Counted from the stretch's first letter, positions 7,506 to 16,409 are shown. The stretch is 64,000 nt of DNA from Rhodococcus rhodochrous (GCF_014854695.1 NZ_CP027557.1:2542001-2606000), one strand, 5' to 3'. Notes: a model not told the origin generated them from the sequence alone. A program made the numbers and translations.

Positions 7506-8759
7506 TCACCCCCGGATCGTAGAGGAGCTCGCTACGGGCGGATGATCGGGGCTGTCCTCGCCGGAACCACCACGTCGAGGGCGCGGAGGCAGGCTCTTAC
7601 GGCCGAATGCGAGGGCGCCCAGTCCGAGTGCGGTCGCGCCCGCCGCCGCGGCGAACGGCACGGACGGAGTGGTGGCCTCCCCGAGCCATCCGGCCAGCCA
7701 CGGAGCGCAGGCGCCCCCGCCGAAACGGACGAAACTGTAGCTCGCCGCAGCTGTGGCGCCGTCCACGGGGGAGACGTGCATGCCGATCTCGGTCACCAGA
7801 GCGTTGAGCACGCCGACGAACAGCCCGGAGACGACGATGCAGACCGTCACGACAACTCTGTCCTCGGTGAAGACCGCGACGAGCGCGATCGTCGTCGCGA
7901 ACAGGGCCAGCGACGCCGCAACGGTCGGCACGGCACCGACCGATCCCCGCAGACGGGGTGCGGCCACGACCGACGCGAAGACCAGACAGACACCCCAGCC
8001 GGAGAACACGAAACCCGTTTGTGCGGGCGAGAACCCGAGCACGAACGGTGCGTAGGAGAACACCGTGAAGAGACCGAGATGGTAGAGCAGCGACACCGCC
8101 GCGACCGAGAACAGACCGCGATGGGCGAGGGCTCGGAACGGCGCGACGAGCGAAGTCGGTTCGGCGGCACGCGGGGTGCGGGGAAGTACGACCGCCAACA
8201 GGACGAAGGACAGGGCGACCAGGAGCGCGGACCCGAGAAAGGCGGCCCGCCACGAGATCTGCCCGAGGAGACCACCGACGAGCGGACCGGTGGCGATGCC
8301 GGCTCCCACCGCGGCCTCGTAGTAGGTGATCGCGCGTGAGCGCCGTCCCGGCATCGCGGCCACGATCGCGGCCAGGGCCGTTGCGACGAACAGTGCGTTG
8401 CCGAGTCCCCAGCCCGCGCGCAAACCGATGATCGTCCCCAGTGCCCACGATGCACTCGAGCCCACCGCGGCTGCCGCGATCAGGGCCAGGCCGACCAGGA
8501 GGGTGGCGCGCACCCCCGTGCGGCTCGAGATCCAGCCCGTGACGACCATCGCCAGACCCATCACCGCCATGTAGCTGGTGAACAGCAAGGAGACCTGAGC
8601 GGGGGACCCACCCAGTTCGTCGGCCAGGGACGGAAGGATCGGACTCACGACGCCGATGCCCATGAAGACACCGACGGTGGCGAACGAGATCGCCCACGCT
8701 GCGCGGGGGAGCGCGGTGCGTGGGCGCGGACTCGTATCGGAAACAGCTTTCGACGACAC
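7506..8759 (-). CDS. MFS transporter (DHA1-like)
   Basis: This protein of about 417 residues has twelve predicted hydrophobic segments. The loop between segments 2 and 3 carries a motif-A variant (GWISSRTGVRATL) typical of drug:H+ antiporter-1 families. The start is GTG at 8759 with GGAGC upstream. The C-terminal tail is short, basic and proline-rich. It lies 131 nt downstream of the FadR-type regulator on the same strand, so it may move the pathway substrate or product rather than a drug. Direction of transport and substrate cannot be assigned from sequence. Confidence 0.82.
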   Translation of the reverse strand: MSSKAVSDTSPRPRTALPRAAWAISFATVGVFMGIGVVSPILPSLADELGGSPAQVSLLFTSYMAVMGLAMVVTGWISSRTGVRATLLVGLALIAAAAVGSSASWALGTIIGLRAGWGLGNALFVATALAAIVAAMPGRRSRAITYYEAAVGAGIATGPLVGGLLGQISWRAAFLGSALLVALSFVLLAVVLPRTPRAAEPTSLVAPFRALAHRGLFSVAAVSLLYHLGLFTVFSYAPFVLGFSPAQTGFVFSGWGVCLVFASVVAAPRLRGSVGAVPTVAASLALFATTIALVAVFTEDRVVVTVCIVVSGLFVGVLNALVTEIGMHVSPVDGATAAASYSFVRFGGGACAPWLAGWLGEATTPSVPFAAAAGATALGLGALAFGRKSLPPRPRRGGSGEDSPDHPPVASSSTIRG

Positions 8760-8890
8760 GCGGAGCTCCGGTTCGGTACGGCGACCTGCGTCGGCGATCC
8801 GGCGGCCACGTGGGCACGCCAGGCCGTGGGTGATCGATGTTCAGGTCGCGGGCGGATGCCCGAATGCAGGTCGTCGCCGAAGGGGAGGGC

Positions 8891-9679
8891 TCAGCGCCAG
8901 TCCACGCGTTCGTCCAGCATCCGGGGATTGAGAGCGGAGAGGCGATCGATGACCTCACGCATGTGTTCGCGGGCCAGGCGGCGGGCGCGTTCCGAGTCCC
9001 CGGCGGCGATGGCATTGTGGATCGCTTGGTGCGGACCTTCGAAGCCCTCGCGTTCCTCGTCGTCCCAGACGTCGGGGTGTGCCTCGAGCATGCGGAAGGT
9101 GTAGATGTGCGCGAGCGCCGAGCCGGTGAGGGTGAGCACGTAGTTGCCGGACATCTCCCGCAGTGTCTGGTGGAAGCCGACCGCGGTGTCGACGACCTCG
9201 TCGTCGGTCATCTCAGGCACGATCTGTTTCCCGGCCAGGGCATCGAGATCGACGTCCTCGCCGGCAGCGACACGGTCGGCGAGCATCGCGGCTGCGAGGC
9301 CCTCCATCTCCAGTGCGGCCGCGGCGACCTCCCGGAATCGAACGCCTTTGGCCTGCAGGTACATCGACAGTGTGTCGCCGAATTCGCTCCCCGTGGGTTC
9401 GGAGACGATGGGGCCACCGCCGAGGCCCTGCCGGACCGTCACCAGGCCCTGGGCCTCGAGCAGTCGCAGCCCCTCGCGGACGGAGGCGCGGCCGACGCCG
9501 AACCGGCGAGCCATCTCGGACTCGGCTTCGAGGGCCGAACCGGGAGCGAGCTGCCGGTCGGCGATCTCCTTGGCGACCATGCGTGCCACTGTGCGCGAGA
9601 CCTTCTCGGTGCGAGTCATGGCTACCGCGCGTCGTCGCGCGGCGGTGTCCGACTGCGAACTCGTGAAGTTGCGGGTCAT
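8891..9679 (-). CDS. GntR/FadR-family (FCD) transcriptional regulator
   Basis: This 262-residue regulator has an N-terminal winged helix (residues about 25-95) with RRFGVGRASVREGLRLLEAQGLV, the GntR signature, and an all-helical FCD ligand-binding domain behind it. The FCD domain has the scattered Asp/His set that binds a metal and a carboxylate ligand. ATG 9679 follows GAGGA. It is divergent from the SDR at 9820, and the intergenic region contains one copy of the 16-bp palindrome. It is thus the best candidate to control the four promoters that carry that palindrome and its own gene. A carboxylate or acyl-CoA inducer would fit the family. Confidence 0.88.
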   Translation of the reverse strand: MTRNFTSSQSDTAARRRAVAMTRTEKVSRTVARMVAKEIADRQLAPGSALEAESEMARRFGVGRASVREGLRLLEAQGLVTVRQGLGGGPIVSEPTGSEFGDTLSMYLQAKGVRFREVAAAALEMEGLAAAMLADRVAAGEDVDLDALAGKQIVPEMTDDEVVDTAVGFHQTLREMSGNYVLTLTGSALAHIYTFRMLEAHPDVWDDEEREGFEGPHQAIHNAIAAGDSERARRLAREHMREVIDRLSALNPRMLDERVDWR

Positions 9680-9776
9680 GGTGTCCTCGTCGTCTCTGCA
9701 GGGGCCCGCACTCGTCCGAGCGGGGTGAGCGTGCGGCCGAGTATAGGGAGGAAGCCCGGTGTTGAGGGCTACCCAG

Positions 9777-9792
9777 AAATATATGTATGTTT
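9777..9792 (+). promoter_or_regulatory. Shared palindrome, copy B (between regulator and SDR)
   Basis: AAATAT-ATGT-ATGTTT lies between the divergent FadR-type regulator and the SDR. The first in-frame ATG of the SDR frame (9787) falls inside it, which argues for the later start at 9820. Confidence 0.6.
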
Positions 9793-9819
9793 CGGTTAGT
9801 TGATGTTATACCACTCTCT

Positions 9820-10626
9820 ATGACTCAGAACACACGTATACCCGGAGATTCTGCGAACTACACCGGCACGGGCGCTCTCGTCGGGCAACACGCCCTCGTG
9901 ACCGGAGGGAGCGAGGGCATCGGCTACGGCATCGCCGAGCGTCTGCTCGATGCCGGAGCGACGGTCTCCCTCGCGGCACGTCGGCCCGAAGTGCTCGACG
10001 CGGCGGTCGAGAGACTGCAGATGCGGTGCCAGGCCGCGGACCGGGTCTCCGGCGTCGTCGCGGACATCAGCGACGCGGACTCCATCGCCGCGATGTTCGA
10101 GACCGCGGAGGATCGGAACGGGCCGCTCAATGTACTCGTTGCCAATGCCGGGAGTGGGAGTGTGGTGCCCTTCCTCGAGCTCACGCCGCGGCAATGGCAG
10201 GACTGCATCGACCTGAATCTGACGGGGACGTTCCTCTGTGTGCAGGCGGCGGCGCGATCCATGGTCGAGTGTGTGGACGAGAACCGGTCCATCGTCGTCG
10301 TCTCCTCGATCCGCGCGCTCGGTGCCCGGCCCTCGCTCGTTCCCTACGGCACCTCGAAGGCGGGCCTGAACCAGCTCGTCCGCCTCGCCGCCTACGAGCT
10401 CGCGCCCACGGGAGTGCGCGTGAACGCGCTGTCGCCCGGCATCACTGCGACCCCTCTCGCCCAGGACCGCAACAACCTGTTCGACGAGCGCGCCGCGACG
10501 GTCCCCATGGGCCGGGCCGGCACCCCGGCGGACATGGCCGCTGCCGCACTGTATCTCGCGAGTCCGGATTCGGCGTTCGTCACCGGCACGAACCTCGTGG
10601 TGGACGGGGGTGAGTCGCTCTACTGA
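9820..10626 (+). CDS. SDR family oxidoreductase
   Basis: This 268-residue short-chain dehydrogenase has TGGSEGIGYG for cofactor binding, NAGS in the core, and an SSIRALG...YGTSKAG active site. It ends in the glycine-rich NLVVDGG typical of FabG-like enzymes. ATG 9820 is preferred over ATG 9787: no ribosome site precedes either, but a -10-like TATACC ends 7 nt before 9820, so the message may be leaderless, while 9787 lies in a palindromic operator. It is divergent from the FadR-type regulator. It probably oxidises a hydroxyacyl-CoA or an alcohol intermediate of the local pathway. Confidence 0.85.
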   Translation: MTQNTRIPGDSANYTGTGALVGQHALVTGGSEGIGYGIAERLLDAGATVSLAARRPEVLDAAVERLQMRCQAADRVSGVVADISDADSIAAMFETAEDRNGPLNVLVANAGSGSVVPFLELTPRQWQDCIDLNLTGTFLCVQAAARSMVECVDENRSIVVVSSIRALGARPSLVPYGTSKAGLNQLVRLAAYELAPTGVRVNALSPGITATPLAQDRNNLFDERAATVPMGRAGTPADMAAAALYLASPDSAFVTGTNLVVDGGESLY

Positions 10627-10685
10627 CCCGCCCTGCGTGGCGTCGCCTCGCGACCTCTCGAAAAAATTGTGATGTACAACGCACA

Positions 10686-10701
10686 AAACATTGCTATAGT
10701 T
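10686..10701 (+). promoter_or_regulatory. Shared palindrome, copy D, over the -10 of the CoA-transferase
   Basis: AAACAT-TGCT-ATAGTT (AACTAT-AGCA-ATGTTT on the other strand) overlaps a -10-like TATAGT at 10695-10700. Just upstream is a TTGTG/CACAA inverted repeat (10667-10686). A repressor bound here would block RNA polymerase. Confidence 0.6.
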
Positions 10702-10830
10702 ACGGTGTTTTCAGCTCGCGTTCGAGCTTCCGCCGAATTTCCGACCCGCATCTCACGGAGTCGCTCGGCGCTCACTTCCCATGCTGTACGCGGCCTCTCG
10801 TGGCCGTGAGACGACGAAGGAGAACACTCG

Positions 10831-12048
10831 ATGACCACGGTGATGAACGGGATCAAGGTCGTAGAGGTGGCGCTGTACGCGTTCGTCCCCTCGGCGGCCG
10901 CGATCCTCTCCGATTGGGGAGCCGACGTCGTCAAGATCGAGCACTCGGATTTCGGCGACCCCACCCGCTCCACCGCGGCCTGGGGCGTCCCCGCCCAGGT
11001 CGACGGCCTCGCGAGCCTGTTCGAGATCAACAACCGCGGAAAGCGCGCCGTCGCACTGGACATCGCCCACCCCGAGGGGCGCGAGGTGCTCATGAAGCTC
11101 GTCGAATCCGCCGACGTCTTCATGACGAACTTCCTGCCGGACGCGCGCGCCAAGCTGGGTATCGACGTCGACGACATCTTCGCACGCAATCCGCGGATCG
11201 TGTATGCCCGCGGCACCGCTCAGGGCGTCGCCGGCCCGGACAGCGACAAGGGTGGTTTCGACGGCATCACCTACTGGGCGCGCTCTGGTGCTGCCGGATC
11301 CATCGCCCCGGACGATCTGGACTGGCCCGCCAACATGCCCGGTCCGGCCTTCGGTGACTCCCAGAGCGGTATGGCCCTGGCCGGCGGTATCGCGGCGGGT
11401 CTGCTCCACCGCGAACGCACCGGTGAGGGGATCGTCGTCGACACGTCGCTGTTCTCGGTCGGTGCCTGGGCGATGCAGGCGACGATTGCGGGCTGCCAGA
11501 TGGTCGGTACCGACGAGTTGCCGTATCCCGACCGCCACAACCCGGTCAATCCCGTCTCCAACATCTACCGCACCAGCGACGGGCGCTACATCCATCTCGC
11601 GCTGCTGCAGAGCCAGAAGTTCTGGCCCGGTCTGTGCGAGGCGATCGGCCTGTCCCACCTGATCGACGACCCGCGGTTCGCGACCTTCGAGGACCGCGCC
11701 CGCAATTCCCGTGAGTGCACGGCGATCCTGACGGAGATCTTCGAGCAGCGCACTCTCGCGGAGTGGACCGACATCCTGGGCAAGCAGGAAGGGCAGTGGG
11801 ATGTCTTCCGCAAGCCGATCGACGTGCTGTCCGATCCGCAGGCCCTGGCGAACGGCTTCGTCCGCACCGTCGAATACGAGGACGGGCGGACCCTGGACAT
11901 GGTGACGGCACCGACCTCCTTCGGCGGGGAGGCCCCGACACTGACGCGAGCCCCGCATCACGGCGAGCACACCGACGAGGTGCTGCTCGAGCACGGTCTG
12001 GACTGGGACCGCATCGTCGAACTCAAGATCGCCGGCGCGATCAAGTAG
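10831..12048 (+). CDS. CaiB/BaiF class III CoA-transferase
   Basis: This 405-residue protein has the family III layout: an N-terminal ADVVKIEH motif near residue 31, NNRGKRAVALD, and the catalytic Asp at about residue 176 in FGDSQSG, equal to Asp169 of formyl-CoA transferase. Such enzymes move CoA from a donor thioester to a carboxylic acid, a usual activation step in breakdown of organic acids. ATG 10831 follows AAGGAGAA. The 204-nt upstream region is AT-rich, with a -10-like element overlapped by the shared palindrome. It is followed by an amidohydrolase 112 nt away. This gene is likely to commit the substrate to the CoA-thioester steps. Confidence 0.9.
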   Translation: MTTVMNGIKVVEVALYAFVPSAAAILSDWGADVVKIEHSDFGDPTRSTAAWGVPAQVDGLASLFEINNRGKRAVALDIAHPEGREVLMKLVESADVFMTNFLPDARAKLGIDVDDIFARNPRIVYARGTAQGVAGPDSDKGGFDGITYWARSGAAGSIAPDDLDWPANMPGPAFGDSQSGMALAGGIAAGLLHRERTGEGIVVDTSLFSVGAWAMQATIAGCQMVGTDELPYPDRHNPVNPVSNIYRTSDGRYIHLALLQSQKFWPGLCEAIGLSHLIDDPRFATFEDRARNSRECTAILTEIFEQRTLAEWTDILGKQEGQWDVFRKPIDVLSDPQALANGFVRTVEYEDGRTLDMVTAPTSFGGEAPTLTRAPHHGEHTDEVLLEHGLDWDRIVELKIAGAIK

Positions 12049-12160
12049 GCCTCTTTCAGGCAATCGCAGAACCTTCTCGGCTGCGACCGGACGTCGCCGC
12101 CCTTCCGCGCACGTGCGCACCCGAATTTCCACTTCCCGATCTCCACAAGGAGGAGTTCTC

Positions 12161-13330
12161 GTGTACGACCTTCGCGATATCAAGATCATCGATACCGATA
12201 CCCATGTCGTCGAACCGCCGGACCTGTGGACGTCCCGGATGTCGAAGAAGTGGGGCGATCTCGTTCCCCACGTGCGGTGGGACGAACAGCGCGGCGACGA
12301 GGCGTGGTTCGTCTCCGGTACCCGCATGAGCGCCGTCGGTGCGCCCGCGATGGCCGGCTGGCACGAATACCCACCGAGCTGCCCGCCGCGCTTCGCCGAC
12401 ACCGATCCGCGTTCGTGGGATCCCGCAAAGCGTCTGGCGCTGATGGACGATTACGGCATCCACGCACAGATCCTGTACCCGAACGTCGCGGTCTTCAGTC
12501 AGAAGACACTGCAGTCCAACGGATCCAACGATCTGCAGCTCGAGTGTGTCCGCGCCTACAACGACTACCTCACCGAATGGGCTCAGTTCGCACCCGGCCG
12601 CTACGTCCCGGTGGGCATCCTGCCCTTCTGGGACATGGAGGCGACCATCGCCGAGGTCGAGCGGGTCGCGGCTGCCGGGCACAAGGGCCTGGTGTTCACG
12701 CAGAACCCGGCCGCATTCGGATTGCCGGTACTGACCGACCCGTACTGGGACCGGCTGTGGGCCTCCGCGCAGGAGAAGAAGCTGCCGATCAACTTCCACA
12801 TCGCCTCGGGCGAGGTCGATCTGAGCGGCTTCGGGCACGAGAGCAACGGTGTGGCGGCCAACTACGGCATGATGGGCATTTCGTTCTTCATGGACAATGC
12901 CCGCACGATCTCGCAGCTCATCTTCGGTGGCATCTGCGACCGGTTCCCCGAGCTGAAGTTCGTCTCCGTGGAGTCGGGTATCGGCTGGATGCCGTTCGCG
13001 CTCGAAGGCATGGACTGGCAGTGGCGGAACAGTGGCGTGCACAAGGAGCACCCGAACTACGAGCTTCTGCCCAGCGAGTACTTCAAGCGGCAGATCTACG
13101 GCTGCTTCTGGTTCGAGCAGGATTCGGCGCGCAGCGCGATCGAGCAGCTCGGTGCCGACAACGTGCTCTACGAGACGGACTACCCGCACCCGACCTCGAT
13201 GTCCCCGGGACCGGCGAGCGATGCGGTGCGGCCGGACGACTACCTGCGTCGCAACTTCGCGCATCTCTCCGAGGCGGACGCGCGAAAGATCCTGCACGAC
13301 AACGCTGCCGCGCTCTACAACCTGGACTGA
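12161..13330 (+). CDS. Amidohydrolase family 2 (ACMSD-like) metal-dependent hydrolase
   Basis: This 389-residue TIM-barrel enzyme has DTDTHVVEP at residues 11-19, supplying the first metal ligands. NFHIASG gives the strand-5 His, and YETDYPHPTSM supplies the late Asp. That is the pattern of the ACMSD/gamma-resorcylate decarboxylase branch, which catalyses hydrolysis or non-oxidative decarboxylation. The GTG start at 12161 is chosen because AAGGAGGA lies just before it. Similar proteins are often encoded beside fadE and thiolase genes in actinobacteria, where some open rings at the CoA level. A strong hairpin follows the gene. Confidence 0.87.
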   Translation: MYDLRDIKIIDTDTHVVEPPDLWTSRMSKKWGDLVPHVRWDEQRGDEAWFVSGTRMSAVGAPAMAGWHEYPPSCPPRFADTDPRSWDPAKRLALMDDYGIHAQILYPNVAVFSQKTLQSNGSNDLQLECVRAYNDYLTEWAQFAPGRYVPVGILPFWDMEATIAEVERVAAAGHKGLVFTQNPAAFGLPVLTDPYWDRLWASAQEKKLPINFHIASGEVDLSGFGHESNGVAANYGMMGISFFMDNARTISQLIFGGICDRFPELKFVSVESGIGWMPFALEGMDWQWRNSGVHKEHPNYELLPSEYFKRQIYGCFWFEQDSARSAIEQLGADNVLYETDYPHPTSMSPGPASDAVRPDDYLRRNFAHLSEADARKILHDNAAALYNLD

Positions 13331-13345
13331 CGTCCTCGAGTACCA

Positions 13346-13380
13346 GGTGCCGGTCCATACCCTTTGAGCGGACCGGCACC
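13346..13380 (+). terminator. Hairpin after the amidohydrolase
   Basis: Eleven-base arms GGTGCCGGTCC (13346-13356) and GGACCGGCACC (13370-13380) enclose a 13-nt loop. It starts 16 nt after the stop and probably ends the CoA-transferase/amidohydrolase message. Confidence 0.7.
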
Positions 13381-13460
13381 GGCGGTTCGCGGCCGGTCCC
13401 GGTCCTCCGGCGGGGTGACACGCATCTCTCGCATCACTGGACTGTGACCTAAATCTCCGT

Positions 13461-13476
13461 TAATATGCGTATGTTC
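13461..13476 (+). promoter_or_regulatory. Shared palindrome, copy C (before acyl-CoA dehydrogenase)
   Basis: TAATAT-GCGT-ATGTTC lies about 100 nt before the chosen start of the acyl-CoA dehydrogenase and fits the motif found at 7453, 9777 and 10686. The longest reading frame would start inside it, another reason to prefer the start at 13573. Confidence 0.55.
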
Positions 13477-13572
13477 CTAATGGATGCCGAGCGGGTAGCT
13501 TCTGCCACCGGCCGCGGACCGACCAACAGCCCGATCGCCCCACCCGGGACGATCTCAGCCAGTGGAGTATTC

Positions 13573-14826
13573 ATGTCCCTCTCGGAATTCGAGACCCGCG
13601 CCCGCACCTGGATGACCGACACCCTGGCCCGACTGTCGTTCACCGTCCGCGACGACGAGTACGACGTCTCGGTCTTCCACGATCTCCCCGAAGACGAGGA
13701 GCGGGCGCTCCTCGACCGCCACCGCACCTGGCAGCGCGAGAAGTTCGACGCCGGCTACGGTGCGCTCGGATGGCCGAGCGAATACGGCGGCACGGAGACC
13801 GGAACCGATGTCGCGGAAGCCTTCGCGCGCATCGAGAACGAACTGTGCCCGCTCCCGCCGCACGAGCTCGTCTCGGTCACCCTGCACCTCATCGCCCCCA
13901 CCATCAGGCTCCTCGGTACCGACGAGCAGAAGCAGCAGTTCCTGCCACGGATGCTTCGTGGCGAACTGCTTGCCTGCCAACTGTTCTCCGAGCCCGATGC
14001 CGGCTCCGACCTCGCAAATCTCGGAACACGCGCGGTCCGGGACGGTGATGACTGGATCGTCTCGGGGCAGAAGGTCTGGACGTCGGGAGCGCAGTTCGCC
14101 GAATGGGGCGAACTCATCGCCCGCACCGATCCCGACCAGCCCAAGCATCAGGGCATGACCGCATTCCTGATCCCTCTCGACGCTCCCGGTGTCGAGATCC
14201 GCCCGATCCGGCAGATGTCCGGGGGCAGCAGCTTCAACGAGGTCTTCCTCGACCGGGTCCGCATCCCCGACAGTCTTCGTCTCGGGGAGGTGGGCAAGGG
14301 GTGGTCCGTCGCTCTGACCACACTCGCCTTCGAACGCGAAGGCGGCTCCAATACCGCGAATGTCGGCGGGCAGTTCGATCAACTCGTGGCCACGGCCCGG
14401 CGCCTCGGGCGCGACGAGGACCCGCGTGTGCGCGAGCAACTGGCCCGGGTGTACCTGCGCCAGCAACTCGCCGCGGTGGACCTGCTGCGGGACCGTCAGG
14501 CCCGCGACGGCGGGGCCGCGCCCTCGGCGATCGGATCCGTCCGCAAGATCCAATGGGTCGACAAGCTCGCCGCGGTCTCCGACGCAGCACGAACGGTCTT
14601 GGGACGCAACCTCATCGCCGACACAGGCATTCCCGGTACCTACGAATGGAATGCGCACGTTCTCGGCGCCCCCGGTTACAGCATCGCCGGCGGGTCGGAT
14701 CAGATCCAGCGCAACATCGTCGCGGAACGACTTCTCGGGCTCCCCGCGGAGGCTCGGGCAGACCGTGGCCTGACCTGGCGCGAGGCGCGACATCGCGTCC
14801 ACGGTCGGGTCGCTTCCGGAAGCTGA
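13573..14826 (+). CDS. Acyl-CoA dehydrogenase (FadE type)
   Basis: This 417-residue flavoprotein has LFSEPDAGSDLANL near residue 138, the FAD/substrate signature, and GGSDQIQRNIVAERLLGLP at the C terminus. The catalytic-Glu position of short-chain enzymes (YEGT) is occupied by Gly-Gly, as in several actinobacterial FadE proteins that form heteromers. ATG 13573 has GGAG 5 nt upstream; an earlier ATG at 13465 lies inside a probable operator. It is the first gene of a run with the ABC importer, and a second acyl-CoA dehydrogenase lies 1.6 kb downstream. The two may form an alpha2beta2 enzyme like those of cholesterol side-chain breakdown; that is inference. Confidence 0.88.
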   Translation: MSLSEFETRARTWMTDTLARLSFTVRDDEYDVSVFHDLPEDEERALLDRHRTWQREKFDAGYGALGWPSEYGGTETGTDVAEAFARIENELCPLPPHELVSVTLHLIAPTIRLLGTDEQKQQFLPRMLRGELLACQLFSEPDAGSDLANLGTRAVRDGDDWIVSGQKVWTSGAQFAEWGELIARTDPDQPKHQGMTAFLIPLDAPGVEIRPIRQMSGGSSFNEVFLDRVRIPDSLRLGEVGKGWSVALTTLAFEREGGSNTANVGGQFDQLVATARRLGRDEDPRVREQLARVYLRQQLAAVDLLRDRQARDGGAAPSAIGSVRKIQWVDKLAAVSDAARTVLGRNLIADTGIPGTYEWNAHVLGAPGYSIAGGSDQIQRNIVAERLLGLPAEARADRGLTWREARHRVHGRVASGS

Positions 14827-14908
14827 GCATCCCGGCCGTCCCACCGCATCGCCCTTGCGTCCCCCGGCGCACGGTCGCTCGACTCTTCAGAAAATCGAAA
14901 GGTCTGCC

Positions 14909-15970
14909 ATGAGATTTCCGTCGCTTCGTCGCTCGCTTGCCGGAATCGGCATCTCTGCAGTGACGTTCGCTGCTGCTGCGTGCGGGTCCGGTACCACGGA
15001 GGTGTCCGCGGAGGATCTCGGTCCGGCCGGGGACAGCGCCTGGGAGGAACTCATCGAGGCCGCGAAGGAGGAAGGCTCGGTCACCTATCTCACCGGGCAA
15101 CCGACGGACAACCTCCAGGAACTCGCGGCCCGATTCGAGTCGGTGTACGGCATCGGGGTGGAGATCGTCCGCGACAACGACGCCAACCTCCAGACCAAGC
15201 TGGCTGCGGAGGCGGAAACCGGTCGCCACACGGCCGATGTCATCGCCACCGCCTCCCGGCCCTGGGTGGACACGCGGCTGGCCGAGGACTACTTCGTCCC
15301 GGTCACCGGCCCCGCCTTCGACGCCGCCGAGTTCGACCGCGAGAAGTTCCTGCGGGACGACGACCGGATCTTCCTTTCGTCGGCCGCGGTCCTCACCTAC
15401 GGCTGGAACACCTCCCGGGTACCGGACGGCGTCGACGGATACGAGGACCTGCTCGACCCCTCCCTCGCGGACGGGAAGATCGGCGTGATGCTGCCGGTGT
15501 CGTCCGCCATCGTGGACTTCTACGATTTCCTGGGGGACACGGTCTCACCCGACTACGTCGAGAAGCTCGCCGGTCAGAAGCCCCGCACCTATCCGGGCGC
15601 CCAGGCGATGGCCCAGGCACTGACCTCCGGTGAGATTGCCGCGGCCATCTACACCATGCCGCTCACCGCGGAGAAGGAAGCCGGTGCTCCGGTCGACTCC
15701 GGTCTGCCCTCGCCGGTCTTCGGGGCACCCTTCCTCACCGGGGTCCCGGCGACCGCACCGCACCCCAATGCCGCACAGTTGTTCGCGAACTTCCTGGTGA
15801 CCAAGGCCGGTCAGGAAGCCGTCGCCGACCGCGCCGGCTCCGTGCTGCCCGACATCACCACGGCCGCGACGTCCGCGGACGACATCTGGGTCAACAGCCG
15901 GATCGTCACCGCCGACGAGACCGAGGCCTTCCGCGCCGAGTTCGCGCAGTTGTTCGGCTCCAGCCAGTAG
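14909..15970 (+). CDS. ABC transporter substrate-binding lipoprotein (Fe3+/polyamine type)
   Basis: This 353-residue protein has a signal peptide with basic MRFPSLRR, a hydrophobic stretch and a lipobox ending in Cys25 (AAAAC-G). The mature part is a type-2 periplasmic-binding fold of solute-binding family 1, as in AfuA/FbpA, including LTYGWNTSRV and a long C-terminal lobe. ATG 14909 has GAAAGG six bases upstream; a longer frame from 14855 would spoil the signal peptide. The ATPase and permease follow after two inserted genes. The place in a catabolic cluster, and no iron box seen in front, favour uptake of an organic substrate over iron. Confidence 0.87.
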   Translation: MRFPSLRRSLAGIGISAVTFAAAACGSGTTEVSAEDLGPAGDSAWEELIEAAKEEGSVTYLTGQPTDNLQELAARFESVYGIGVEIVRDNDANLQTKLAAEAETGRHTADVIATASRPWVDTRLAEDYFVPVTGPAFDAAEFDREKFLRDDDRIFLSSAAVLTYGWNTSRVPDGVDGYEDLLDPSLADGKIGVMLPVSSAIVDFYDFLGDTVSPDYVEKLAGQKPRTYPGAQAMAQALTSGEIAAAIYTMPLTAEKEAGAPVDSGLPSPVFGAPFLTGVPATAPHPNAAQLFANFLVTKAGQEAVADRAGSVLPDITTAATSADDIWVNSRIVTADETEAFRAEFAQLFGSSQ

Positions 15971-16067
15971 AACCCACCGATACCCGCCGCCGTCGGCAGC
16001 GCCACCTCCGGTGCCCGACGAACCTTCCGGAGACCCGAACCGGTCCCGGACACGAGAGGAAAGAAAC

Positions 16068-16352
16068 ATGAAGGTCGGAGAACGTCTCAAGAGCCCCGTG
16101 TGCGGTGCCGAAGTCGTGGTCGTCCGAGTCGACGGCACGGTGACCGGACCCCTGCTGTGCGGAGGAGAACCGATGTCCGCCGATGCGGCGCCGGCCGCCG
16201 GCGGGGCGACGGACCAGGGTCTTCTGATCGGCAAGCGCTACGAGGGTGGGGGAGTCGAGGTGCTGTGCGTACGTCCCGGCACCGGACCCCTCGCGATCGG
16301 CGACGCGGTTCTCGCCGAGAAGCAGGCCCGGCCCCTTCCGTCCTCGGACTGA
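16068..16352 (+). CDS. Small desulforedoxin-like protein with half of the Cys ligands
   Basis: This 94-residue protein was not matched to a named family with certainty. Residues about 5-36 resemble desulforedoxin, where CxxCG..V.V...G...LxCCGE.M binds iron with four Cys. Here one Cys of each pair remains: SPVCGAEVVVV and LLCGGEPM. The rest is a short Ala-rich linker and a beta-rich tail (GKRYEGGGVEVLCVRPGTG). ATG 16068 follows AGAGGAAAG. It is encoded between the ABC substrate-binding protein and an acyl-CoA dehydrogenase, all in one direction. It could dimerise to complete a metal site, or it may have lost metal binding. Confidence 0.65.
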   Translation: MKVGERLKSPVCGAEVVVVRVDGTVTGPLLCGGEPMSADAAPAAGGATDQGLLIGKRYEGGGVEVLCVRPGTGPLAIGDAVLAEKQARPLPSSD

Positions 16353-16409
16353 GCAGATCCCGACGCCGGCAGCAGCCCCACGGCCGGCATCCCCAGGAAA
16401 GGCGACACC

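Noticed and set aside
9787-9819. N-terminal extension of the SDR from ATG 9787
   Set aside because: The ATG lies within the shared palindrome, and the added residues do not belong to the SDR fold.
10667-10686. CRP-type site before the CoA-transferase
   Set aside because: TTGTG and CACAA are present, but the spacing between TGTGA and GCACA is 8, not the 6 needed for CRP-like proteins.
13465-13572. N-terminal extension of the acyl-CoA dehydrogenase from ATG 13465
   Set aside because: The extension has no family similarity, begins inside a probable operator, and a better start with GGAG lies at 13573.
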